NCBI GenBank assembly: GCA_001465935.1
Contig: LNKV01000023.1
Location: 620,001-684,000, forward strand
Source: Clarireedia homoeocarpa
Taxonomy: Eukaryota; Ascomycota; Leotiomycetes; Helotiales; Rutstroemiaceae
Direction: 5' to 3'
DNA: 64,000 nucleotides
In this document: in pieces, positions 1-10,400 of the stretch
Layout of the letters: each line of letters starts with the position of its first letter
How positions within the stretch are numbered: position 1 is the first letter of the stretch
The notes under the pieces: generated by a model
What the model was told of the DNA's origin: nothing
Seen by the model: the letters and a program-made list of their open reading frames with translations, nothing else
Database searches by the model: none
Translations under genes and position numbers: made by a program

Positions 1-2507
1 GGTTCCCCACCAACCACCTCTAAGCCACCATTGATATAGGTGTGAATCTAGTTCGTTCTCACGGGATCCTTTAGAATGATCTTGGGTCTCCAGTCTCCGT
101 CTGATCTCCATCTCCACATCTACATTCTCGTCCTTCGGCAGGGTTAATTCACCATCAATGTTGAGGAGCCAGAAATTGAGTGTGTTTGGGTCATTATCCT
201 CGGTCGCTTTGCTCTGTGAGTCCTTCTTCGATCGACGAACGAGCCAGATAAGCCATCTCGGACGGCTTTGTATGCCGAGCCATGTCAAACATCGCAACAG
301 CAATGATGCACCCCTTTCAGGCTAATGTTAGCGAGTTGTGACGGAAAAGGAGCACCATGCCTGTAAGAAGGCCGAGCACCATAGTGACTGAGATGAAGAG
401 AATCCAATTTGCAGTTGTTGTACTTACCAGCTAATCAACAATCCGCTGATACCCATAAAGAATTGTATTACCATCACCCATCGACCACTACGTTCTGTGG
501 CACCAACTCCATCTCGAATAACTCGATCATGCGATTTCGTTTTGGATGTCTTTTCTGTAGTCATCTCGCGAGCATACCCGCTGGTAGATTGTTGTGGCAG
601 GGGGACTGGGCGACCTTGTGCTGCTACGAGACCTACGTTGTTAGGCATGCCGTCATTGAGAGCAAGCTCTGATTCATGTGCTTTGAACGTCGGACCTAGC
701 CAGTGAGCCCCATTTTCTTCAATCTCACGTAGACGATCATCTTCCAGCCAAGTATGTGGTTTGACGTTCACATGTGGGCTTTCGTTCAGATAAACCGCTT
801 CGCTTGCCATGGTCATCACTGCGAAACCAGTTCTAAGCAAGGCTGTATAGAAGTCCATATGCATTGTGATTCGAATGCTCGATAGTGGAAGATTCGCCTG
901 CATATTCTGATGCGCTTTCACCAATCTTCTGATGAATGATGATCGCCTTCGGTCGCTTATTGAGTCTTCGTGATCTAGTCTCGCCTCATCGATACCGTTC
1001 GCTGGAGCTAGACTAGACAGGAGTAATGCAGTACCATAAATGAGAGAGCATATGATGATGCCACAAAGGACTAGCACATGTGGTATGAACCCAATGATAC
1101 AAACCGTTGGGAACCTCAACAAGCCTTGACTTGAGAAGTCCTCGATCGAGAACGATATCACACTCCAAACAATGACAGACATGAATGAAATGCCCCAAAA
1201 CCCTGTGTTGACGAGACGCAAACGTCCTTGTAGATCAAAAATTCCAAGAATATGACTGGTAAGGTGATTCATGGCCGAGAGAAAACCAACCAGGAGGACT
1301 TCAGGAGTTGTGTTGAGACTTCTCACAACCTTAGATCGTGTGATTCCAGCTTCAGTCCGTTCCAAGGTGAATCCACCAGGAGAAAGCTTCGTGAGCGGTT
1401 TCGATTCTCCAATCGAGCCCCAAGGAATCTGTGAGGTTATGGCAACATCTGTCTCAGCGAAAGCTAGAGAGTGCTCGAAGAGGGTCATTCCGGTCTCGGC
1501 TGCTACCTGACGACCTATGAACCGTTAGATAATTTACTCATTAGTATATTATAGCAGTTCGAAATTAACAAAGGGGCAGATCGTTTGGCTTTTTGCCTGC
1601 GAGTACCAAAAAATTAAAATATCGGCTCACCTTGTACTGCGCAAGATACTGTTTCAACAAATTGACTGAAGCTGAACGTTTTGAATAATGGCCAGAGAAG
1701 AGAGAGGGATCCGGTTGGCTCAAATGTGGTAGGAACTTTCCCTTCAGATTCTGTCTCTTCCACAGTAACATAATCATAAGGGATCATGCCTACTGCCAGG
1801 CATGAATCGGCATCCTGGGCCCCGAAAAGAAATGCCTGGCTAAAGGTATGCAGAGGTCCACCCTTTTGAATGAACAGAAAGTCAACGGTTTTTGACGAGT
1901 TGCCCCAGCGTAGCTGACCAAAGTCGGGCGATGTCTGACATTGTATCGATTGAAGCAGATACCTAGCCTGGAGGAAGAGTATAATGATGGGCGTGATTCG
2001 TAATACTAGGCGAGGTTTCCATGTGAATTCAAGTGGTCGTCTCGTAGAAGCCATGATATGGGTGCGGTTGAGAACAATGGCCATAACTATACATCCCAGA
2101 GCCCATCTACTCGTAGCGTAGCTAAACAAACCCCCAATACTTCGAACGCTATCTAAAGAGAACTTTGCGGGAGCTGCCACAATGTTCTCCTCTGCCAATG
2201 TCTCTGTGCCCGTGGCTACAGCATGCCTTATGCTTGCAGCTGCAGCCGCAGTTATTGTTTCCCCGGGATCCGGCAGACCCGCCGCGGTGGCTTCAGGTAT
2301 CATCCGAGCACCCATTCGTGCACCAAATATGTTATCGACAGCTTCAGGAATCGTGAGAAATGAACCAAGTTTCATGACCATTCGTGGTCCTGCCAAAGCC
2401 AGATCTTTTGCGGATGGCACATATTGCGTAATATTTACCGCGGTCCAGTTTGTCCACGAAGTAAGTTCAAATTTCGTGCCATTATCGAGCACCGTCGAAG
2501 TCGACAT
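1..2507 (-). CDS. Multi-pass membrane protein of unknown function, 3' end cut by window edge
   Basis: Three exons on the minus strand: 2507-1631, 1514-428 and 313-1, with the reading frame still open at base 1 (about 759 residues seen). Introns 1515-1630 and 314-427 have GTGAGC/GTAAGT donors, and the second has a CTAAC branch site. The start ATG at 2507 has an in-frame TGA just upstream. Many hydrophobic segments are visible, including SYATSRWALGCIVMAIVL, PRLVLRITPIIILFLQ, VLLVGFLSAMNHL and CIIGFIPHVLVLCGII, so it should sit in a membrane. The phrases SIQCQTSPDFGQLRWGNSSK and VAAETGMTLFEHS look like a conserved fungal family that I know only as uncharacterised. No catalytic motif is recognisable. 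Reading straight through 428 gives stops, but splicing at 314/427 restores an open C-terminal tail (RPRWLIWLVRRSKK), so it appears intact. The function is unknown. Confidence 0.75.
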
Positions 2508-3439
2508 GTTGTGATGAGGTCAAATGGAATAAAGGCGATCGAGGCTGTCACAAAGGAACAATTGCTTCGAGTCGATGGGACGCCGCTCTCATCGGACCGA
2601 CAATAAGCCCCAGATAAAGGACATCCTTTAATACCACAAAAGTAGGTAGAAGAATCGAGGCAAAATATGCGCAAAGATCGACGATCTCTTATTCCGCAGA
2701 TAAAGTGACAAGAAGACTTGAAATGTGCTGTATCTTGTACACAGCAGCCAGTCAGCGGCACCGACATGCTGCCCGGGAAATCAATTTTCCGATTGAATTT
2801 ACCCAATGGTTTGGACTCCTTTCACGTAAGTGGAAAGTGAGCCTACCCGGTGCAAAGTAGATTGGCCGAGTTTGGAAGGAGCCGTCATTGAGATATGACG
2901 ATTGATTCTCGCCTTGAATATTAGAAGTTGCTACAGCTACATCCCGATCTATCTGAATAATTTTCCTACTATGAAATAAATGGATTCCCACCGTCTCTAC
3001 TTCTCCTTTGGGGCATCATTCCGAAACTCGAGAATGTAAGCACGCACTTTAGTTAAGCACGGATCGGAAGTACTATATTCCGACTTTCATGGCCTCTCAT
3101 ACTCTCACTCTCTGCCTAGTTTGAGATTTTACATGCTCTTTATTACCTTAAAGGTGGCATATCGCCTTCACAGCATATACTTTGAAGTTGCGTGGCCCAG
3201 AATGCGATACTAGGCCAGATGTTGGAGCCGATGTTGGAGCCGATGTTGGAACCGTTGTTGGCACTTACGAGGCGTCGTCGAGGATAATGCGGTGATGTTC
3301 GATGCAGTAAATGTGAGAGGCGTACAGGTTCCGCCACACAGTTGCATCCGAATGTGACAACATAAACGGCGGACATATTGTTGCAAAATGGAGAACTAAC
3401 AAATTGCTTGAGAGGATTATCGGTTGGTGCCGATACCAC
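2508..3439. other. Intergenic, divergent between membrane protein gene and reductase pseudogene
   Basis: No convincing coding region. It should hold the promoter of the minus-strand membrane protein gene and the former promoter of the plus-strand pseudogene. The only structure noted is a three-copy 12-bp tandem repeat at 3218-3253. Confidence 0.5.
3218..3253. repeat. 12-bp tandem repeat, three copies
   Basis: Unit GATGTTGGAGCC, with the third copy carrying one substitution (GGAACC). It lies just upstream of the decayed NRPS-like gene. Confidence 0.85.
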
Positions 3440-5380
3440 CCTCCATCACCTCGTGTTCCATGGATTCCACATTTAACTCCGAAGGAAAGCCACAATTGCT
3501 CAATTTCGGAGACCTCAGAAACTCCTCATCTATCCCAAGGTTATCGTGATGTCACTGTTCAAGACATAGCCCGGTATTCGGATTTTGTTGCAAACTGGAT
3601 CGAAACCAATGGGGGCTGAAGCACAAACTTCGAAACTATCCATTATATTAACATACCCAATCTTCGAAGCGTTGCTTTTTTCTTTGGTGCGGTGAAGTGC
3701 GGATACAAGGTAAGTGAGGAACACCGAGAAGAAATTCAAATGTTAATTATTCAAGGTTCTTTTTCCTTCACCTCGGAATCCTCCAACCACAAATGCTTCG
3801 CTACTAGAGCAGACAAAATGCATAAACCGTCTTTCATGCAGAGGAAGTTGGGCCGATCGTCAAGCAATTACAAGTCGTCACATCAAATCTTCGATTTTTG
3901 ACTGTGCCTTCTTTCCAAACTAATCTGGAAGGTGACGGAAGAGATTTTTCTTATACCTTTCAGGCGGTAAAGAATAACCCTATCTGAGCTGGTAGCTATT
4001 CTGCAAGCTAGCATTGCAGAGTATGTCAACACGTCTGATGTATCATGGATATCTCCTGCAATCATATATCAACATCAAACGATTGATCAATTGACAACTA
4101 TATTCAGTGAATTCTTGAACTCTGGTAAGGCTCTAAGTGGTAGCAATACCGATGCACGAATACCGAACATGGGGAATATTGTCAAGACCTATACTTCTGA
4201 TCTATCAAGACGGTCCGAACACAACGCCTCTTCACCACCAGACACCGATTTTTGCGTCGCCATAACAGGATCAGCAGGTACGTTGGGGACTTATATTCTA
4301 TCTGTAATCATGCAATAAGAAAGTATCACTCGCATATACTGCCTCAACCGTAACCCTACTGCCGAAAACAACAAAAAAGCCACCTACTCACTCGAGGAGT
4401 ACCCGAGCAGTACCTGTCAAAATTACATTTCATGATCGTCAGCATCGGTAAGCCGCAACTTGGCCTCTCCACAGAGGATTGTGAATGCCTTCTTCAGAAT
4501 ACCGATATCATGCTGCACAATGCGTGGAAACTTGATTTCAATCTCTCGCCCCAGTCATTCGAGACTCCATAATTGGAGAGTATACGAAGCATGATTGAGT
4601 TGAGTGTCAAGAGTGAGAAACAAACTCGGATATGTTTCATCTCTTCGGTTACAGCAGTGATGGCATCCAAGTCGACGATTCAGGAGTCTCCATCCTTAGA
4701 TTTCACGGCTACGTTGAAGCTCAGCTATGCGGAATCGAAATGGGTAGCTGAGGGAATTCTTACTGCGGCACATCTGGCCTCGGGAGGCATGTATTCGGGT
4801 CTCAGTTCATTTTCTGGAATTAATTAGCTGCTAATTCCTCTAGTCCCTGTCACTATTCTCCGCGTTACACAAGTCGGTGGATCTACACTTCGCACGGATC
4901 CTCCATGGCCAACCAAAGAATGGTTATATCCTGTGCTTAAAGCCTCGAAATCACTTAATCTCATAGTATCGAACATTGCGCTCATCGACTGGCTACCCAT
5001 CGACTAAGTGACATCCATAACATCCGACATTATATCCTCATCTCCAACACCCAAGTTCAACAATCTCCAAGTCTTCGACATCGTCAACCCAAACCCAGTT
5101 CCTTGGTCACTCCTCGTCGAAGTCCAGCAACGCCATTTCGGACCGCAAGCTAAGGTCATTCCCATTGCAAGAATGGATTCAGGAGATGGAAATTCATGAT
5201 GCGGAATCGAAGTTGAAGGCAGCACCGAGATTGATGAGTATATTAGGTGGTGTTAGAAACGAGATTAAATATGTCACAGAGCAGAGTGTAGGAACAAGAA
5301 AGACCATACATAGTATGGCTTTAGTTAAGCCGATTGATAAAGATATTCTCGAGATGTGGATGGATCAATGGGGATTGTGA
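3440..5380 (+). pseudogene. Decayed NRPS-like carboxylate reductase (A-T-TR), internally deleted
   Basis: Remains of an adenylate-forming reductase in three parts. The N-terminus of the adenylation domain reads GYRDVTVQDIARYSDFVANW, then NFETIHYI and, after a 46-nt intron (3710-3755), KVLFPSPRN and YTFQAVKNNPI. At about 3980-3995 it jumps to the end of a carrier domain (SPAIIYQHQTIDQL). Most of the AMP-binding core and the carrier serine region are missing. The C-terminal NAD(P)-dependent thioester-reductase domain follows, with the Rossmann motif VAITGSAGTLGTYIL, the HNAWKLDFN motif, the SSVTAV strand, the catalytic YAESK pair and the terminal WMDQWGL. Breaks include TGA at 3617, TAA at 4316, a frameshift near 4430, TAA at 4570, TAA at 5005 and a frameshift near 5160. 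The intact gene would have reduced a carboxylic acid substrate tethered to its carrier domain. The start is approximate. The homology was judged by eye. Confidence 0.8.
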
Positions 5381-5792
5381 TGACTTCATGATAATGAGTA
5401 GTAATACGGTAGTCAATCTCTAAGCAAAGTGTTGCCAGTTCAAGGAAACTGCAATTTTCTGAAGCAAGGTTACTGACGTTCAAAATACAATCATATCTGT
5501 TGTATTCACGTGCTACTTATCATCTCCGCTCAACTTGTAGATATTTTAATTTAGCTTAATTTAGCTCAACCCCTCACTATCTTAAAACGAGTATAGATAG
5601 AGTTAATGGAGAGACCTTGCGGCATGGCCAATGTTGATGCACGGCCTAACCAAACAGCGTAAGTCTCATAACACTCTGAATAGTCGGTCGAAGTCGAGAA
5701 GTTCATGGATACTTTTAATATGTGGGAATTTTGTGCTACCAAGACTGTAAACTTGTCCAAGCATCGCCTAGAGCCGCATTGGAGTAATAATA
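5381..5792. other. Short convergent intergenic region
   Basis: AT-rich gap between the pseudogene (plus) and sen34 (minus), both ending here. Nothing beyond probable 3' untranslated sequence was seen. Confidence 0.5.
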
Positions 5793-6713
5793 TTACATGC
5801 CACCCCATTCAATGCAGAATGTTCTTACGCCGTTACTCTTGGTTTCCCCCTCCACGTTCTTCTCTGGATTCTCGCCCCCTATCAGAAACCCCTTTTTAAC
5901 TCCGGTGCCTAACCTACCACCTCCGACGATATCAAGCATACGGATCTCTTCATTCCAACCATAACCTGTAGCAAGGAAATGACTGTGAAAGCGTAGAGGA
6001 TCTCCTGGATACACAGTATAGTCACATCCAAAACGAAGACCAGGTGTAATGAAGTAATCACGGGAGTGAAGATGAGCAAATAAAGGATAGGATGAAGGGA
6101 CAGCAGGATTGGAAAGTTTTGTGGAGCCTTGCGGTAAAGAGGATGGGGTATATGAGATGGTAGGCGTTACAGCCCAAGATCCTGTGGATACAGTCGACAC
6201 CATTGACGACGCCCGTGATGTAGACCGAGTGTCATTGTATAATGCATCGTCGCCATCTAGGGTAGAACTTCTGGCCTCCGCAACTGCTGGTGAAGTGGTT
6301 GAGGTGGTCGAGACCCCACTTTTCAGAGCCCGTTTCGCCAGCGCATTTTCTGACTTTTTTCTGGCCTCGAGTTCTGCGACTCTCTTTGCTTTGAGACCTT
6401 CAGCTCTGAGCGACCCCAAATACTTTTTGCGGTCTGCACCTTCCAGTGTGTTAAAACGTTGGTGATGCCATGGTGTATCGTCAACAATGTATGCAATCTG
6501 CGTTTCCACAAGAATCTTTGCCTCTTCTGGAAGGAGTTCGACAGGGAGTCCAAGGAATAAATTTTGTTGGGGTATCTGTGGAATGGTACCAGTCAATACC
6601 CCGCAAATATGGTAAGTCCTGCGAAGGTGAGTCACGACATCTACGTCGAATAGCAAATATCGGCCAGCAATATATGAAATGGCGATGGGCTCTGGTATAG
6701 AGCTAGATGACAT
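5793..6713 (-). CDS. sen34: tRNA-splicing endonuclease subunit Sen34
   Basis: Single-exon gene of 306 residues. Sen34 is one of the two catalytic subunits of the heterotetrameric tRNA-splicing endonuclease, and cleaves at the 3' splice site of tRNA introns. The N-terminal fold (about residues 8-60) is followed by a lysine/glutamate-rich helix (about 95-130), a serine/threonine-rich linker, and the nuclease core from about 205. The core carries GLRFGCDYTVYPGDPLRFHS (about residues 225-244), the family signature with the catalytic tyrosine and histidine. A candidate third catalytic residue is a lysine in GTGVKKGFL near residue 273. The length is typical for fungal Sen34 (about 270-340). ATG 6713 is the first methionine of the open frame. 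It is divergent from the Anp1-like gene. Confidence 0.93.
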   Translation of the reverse strand: MSSSSIPEPIAISYIAGRYLLFDVDVVTHLRRTYHICGVLTGTIPQIPQQNLFLGLPVELLPEEAKILVETQIAYIVDDTPWHHQRFNTLEGADRKKYLGSLRAEGLKAKRVAELEARKKSENALAKRALKSGVSTTSTTSPAVAEARSSTLDGDDALYNDTRSTSRASSMVSTVSTGSWAVTPTISYTPSSLPQGSTKLSNPAVPSSYPLFAHLHSRDYFITPGLRFGCDYTVYPGDPLRFHSHFLATGYGWNEEIRMLDIVGGGRLGTGVKKGFLIGGENPEKNVEGETKSNGVRTFCIEWGGM

Positions 6714-8006
6714 CTCGTCAACACAGCAGAGAATGTTGAAAGCTTGCGCGTCAAGGTACTATCACTTCCAAAAAGTTAGCAGAGATTCGTATGAACCTGA
6801 GAAAGCGTCGCAACGGGGGGAAATGGCGATAAATCATGAATTAAAACATATTTTAGGCATCATGTCCAGATATTTTCTGGTGTCAGGGGATTGACAGATC
6901 GGTTTTGTAATCATATCGAGAGCGGCAGTATTGCAGGAGGAGTAGAATGTAGCTTACCAGATAGTCCAGGAAATTTTGGTCGCAGCTCGTGTTGTATGCC
7001 TTTGAAGTGAGACTTGCAATGTCGAGAGGAAAATTCTTTTTGTCGAAGAAAATAGTGAAGTCTAGTGCACACCGCTTAGTAAGCAGAAGCCCACTAGCCC
7101 ACAACAGGTATGACGGCATTTTCGATTCTTCCTAGACAGACTTGATCTTTCAGCTTGTCTACAGATTTTGCTCTTTTATAAGAAGGGAAAGGACTTGTCG
7201 TGTTGGAATTTCGTGCGATCGGTAAGTCGAGTTTATCCGTTCCATGTGGACAGTACGTAGAGAGACTCGAGTCGAGCCATCTTTCAAAGGAGCAGCAAAT
7301 GGTGATAAGCATGGCGTTAGGCGCTTAATTAAAGTAGAGTACAGAGTACTCTGTCTCGTCTGTAAGGTTGTCTGGCTTGTCTGGGTCATAGCAACCTTAT
7401 TACGGGTTTATTTCGGTGCGTTTGAGTGCTTTCCGTTTTATACCCTCTTTTAGCTGCAGGTTCCAGATGGGATATGAAGCCCCAGCTACTCCGTGGAAGC
7501 TCAGAGCAGAAGCTTAAGATTGTGCCGGCTCCGCAAACGTCCAGGTTATTCCACAAGACATTTGGTGGAAGGAAGATCAGTGTCGACGAGTCTGAGGATT
7601 GCTGTATGCCGTACAAAGTATTTTGGCAGAATAAATTGTAAATTGTTCATGGGGATATTGCTTCGTACAAAGTACTTCGTAGAAGTGCCGTGCTATGTTG
7701 GAAAACCCCTGCTCTGCTACTCCTAAAGAATTTGCCTTGTATGGCCGGTCTTTTTTGGCGTGAACCCCAAACCCAAGGAACACGAGTCCACTCAGCAAAT
7801 CAGCAAATCAGCAAATCAGCAAACCAGCAAATCAGCACTTCAGCAATTCACCAATGCCCCTGCTTCTAAAGTTGCTTCGAATTTCGAACCGCATAAAGTA
7901 TCCCCAATTGTCATAATCATCATCAGACTGGATTGCTCAATTCTCAACCACCAACGTCGTTGATACCAATTTACGACTTGGTTCCATCTTACCGGCACCT
8001 CTTTGA
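6714..8006. other. Divergent intergenic region sen34 / GT62 gene
   Basis: About 1.3 kb without a supported gene. It must contain the promoters for both flanking genes. The only clear structure is the 8-bp tandem repeat at 7793-7840, close to the GT62 start codon. Confidence 0.5.
7793..7840. repeat. 8-bp tandem repeat (CAGCAAAT)n
   Basis: About six imperfect copies of CAGCAAAT, about 165 bp upstream of the GT62 start codon, so probably in its promoter or 5' leader. Confidence 0.85.
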
Positions 8007-9687
8007 ATGTTGCCGTCATATGCATCTGCATCTTCATCCAAGATGATGCCACGGCATCATGCGACCGCATATTCCAATGGATATCCTCGCAAGAGCGATA
8101 CATATTCCATTTCACCACACAGGTTTGCAGCCCTTCACCCGCAGGCTTAGATTCAACCAACGCCAAAATTGCCACGAAGCGCGCGAAACATACTAATTTG
8201 CACGTTAAATCTAGATTCCAACCAAGAACCTCACCTCCAGCTCTGCGGCGGCGAAGGCAACTTCTCATCCGTTTGACTATCCTGTTAGCCCTTGCTTTCT
8301 TCGTAGGAATATATTTATGGCCCGGTGCCTCTCTTCTTCCTGTCTTATCCCTAGGATTTCTATCCTCTGGGGAAGACTTTCAACTCGAGACTGTTCGATA
8401 TTATGATCTGTCCAATGTACAAGGAACGGCGAGAGGATGGGAAAGGGAAGAACGAATCCTGCTATGCGCCCCTCTGCGAGATGCCGAATCCCATCTACGA
8501 ATGTTTTTTTCACATCTTCGCAACTTCACATACCCACACCATCTTATAGATCTGGCATTCTTGGTCTCCGATTCGAAAGATAGGACTCTTCCTCTCTTAA
8601 CGGAGCTTTTGGAACAACTACAAGCGGATGAGGACCCTAAGCAGCCATATGGTGAGATTTCGATTATCGAAAAGGATTTCGGCCAAAAAGTCAATCAGGA
8701 TGTAGAGAGTCGTCATGGTTTTGCTGCTCAAGCAAGTCGAAGAAAATTGATGGCCCAAGCAAGAAATTGGCTTCTTAGTGCGGCTTTACGACCATATCAT
8801 AGTTGGGTTTATTGGCGAGATGTGGACGTTGAAACTGCACCCTTCACAATCTTGGAAGATCTCATGCGTCACAATAAAGACGTCATTGTACCAAGTAAGT
8901 AGCTAGATTTGGCAGCCAGAGTTTCCACTGACAATTTCTAGACGTATGGCGTCCACTACCGGATTGGCTTGGTGGAGAGCAGCCCTACGATTTGAACTCA
9001 TGGCAAGAATCCGAGACTGCGTTGGCATTAGCTGATACGCTTGACGAAGATGCAGTCATTGTCGAAGGATATGCAGAATATGCTACTTGGCGTCCTCATT
9101 TGGCATACCTGAGAGATCCATATGGTGACCCAGACATGGAGATGGACATTGACGGTGTTGGTGGTGTTAGTATTCTGGCAAAGGCAAAGGTCTTCAGGTC
9201 TGGAGTCCACTTCCCGGCCTTCAGTTTCGAGAAACATGCTGAGACTGAGGGTTTCGGAAAGGTACGAAACTCATCACATGTTCGCAGAGGTTTACTAACA
9301 TACGTATCAGATGGCCAAGAGAATGAAGTTTTCTGTTGTTGGGTTACCTCACTACACCATTTGGCATTTGTATGAGCCCAGTGTTGACGATATTCGTCAC
9401 ATGGAGGTTAGTAGATATGTATCCACATTTTGACACCCGATTGACCCGCTTTTTAGGAAATGGAAAAAGAGCGAATAGCCCGTGAGAATGAGGAAAAAGA
9501 GCGCGCAGACCGAATGAAAAAGATTAAGGATCAGTTCGACGATCCTAACCCACAGTGGGAAAAAGACAAGACAGATATCCAGAACGAGGCTCTTAAGGAG
9601 AAGAAGGAAAAGGAGAGGGAGGAATCTGCGGCAAAGCCTGATGACTCGAAGGTTGAGACCAAGCCAAATGAATTACCCAAGGTATGA
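8007..9687 (+). CDS. anp1: Mannan polymerase II complex subunit, GT62 family (Anp1-like)
   Basis: Five exons: 8007-8122, 8215-8894, 8942-9261, 9311-9406 and 9457-9687, giving 480 residues. GT62 proteins (Anp1/Mnn9/Van1) extend the alpha-1,6-mannan backbone of N-glycans in the Golgi. A short basic cytoplasmic tail (PPALRRRR) and one hydrophobic anchor (about residues 50-75) fit a type II Golgi protein. The lumenal domain contains RILLCAPLRDAESHL, DLAFLVSDSK and WVYWRDVDVETAPF with the metal-binding DxD, then VEGYAEYATWRPH. The C-terminus is a charged, coiled-coil-like tail rich in Lys/Glu. Choosing ATG 8007 and splicing 8123-8214 gives a sensible N-terminus (MLPSYASASSSKMMPRHHAT). The assignment to Anp1 rather than Mnn9 or Van1 rests on remembered wording and is less certain than the family. 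The last intron may instead run on to about 9729, adding one residue. Confidence 0.88.
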
Positions 9688-10400
9688 GTGATGTGTCCCT
9701 TTTAATTGAATATCATATTGATCTTTACAGGTACAGTAGGAGCATTGGCTCAAGGCGTAGGAAGGGAGCTTTTTGTTTGAAAATCAGAACATATCGGCCT
9801 TTGGCTGGACCAAGTGATGAGAGAGTTGCGAGGGCCATATAGACTCGTGACTTGATGAATACTTCATGTGGTGGGATGGGAGAGTAGGATCCTCGTATTC
9901 CAGTTATTAAATCGGGGATTGTTTGCTTTCAGCGCTCATCGCAGTGCAGTGTAACCCAAACGGGAGTTCTTGTAAAAAAAAAAAAATCGAATCATGATAG
10001 AATTTAAAACAATGTTTCTTCAATATACTAACTGTATTATTTATCTCATTTACATTTTGGTCGTCTGTTGACAATCTGGTCTTTGATATTCGATCAAAGA
10101 ACACAGTATTTTTATGGTCCGCTACAGCGTTGTACCCCTAGACTGTAAAGTAGTGCAGTACGGATATGTGTGCTCTTGACTAGTGTGCCCGCGGCCTTTG
10201 CAGCTATAGTACCGTCATATAAATTTAATAGACAGCTGTCTTTGTATAAGTAATAGGGAAATCTGTTCTAAAGCCTCGATCAAGAATTTCTACTCCTGGC
10301 CAATCTGCAGGGCTGAAAATCAGCAGCACCACAAGTGGCGCGTGGCTAAAATCTTATGCTGTGCCTGTACTAGTCCCTTTTACACACTTACACTTACACC
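9688..10400. other. Intergenic, tandem plus-strand genes
   Basis: 3' region of the GT62 gene and promoter of the ARF-GEF gene. A pyrimidine/A-rich leader with CACTTACACTTACACC directly precedes the ATG. No gene was seen. Confidence 0.5.

Noticed and set aside
314..427. Apparent stop codons and frame changes at the 3' part of the first minus-strand gene, suggesting a pseudogene
   Set aside because: A 114-nt intron with GTAAGT donor, CTAAC branch site and AG acceptor at 314 restores a long open frame (RPRWLIWLVRRSKK...), so the gene appears intact.
4316..5007. Explaining the stops in the reductase remnant as introns
   Set aside because: Conserved motifs lie directly on both sides of the stops in the same frame, no splice signals fit, and the adenylation core is deleted anyway.
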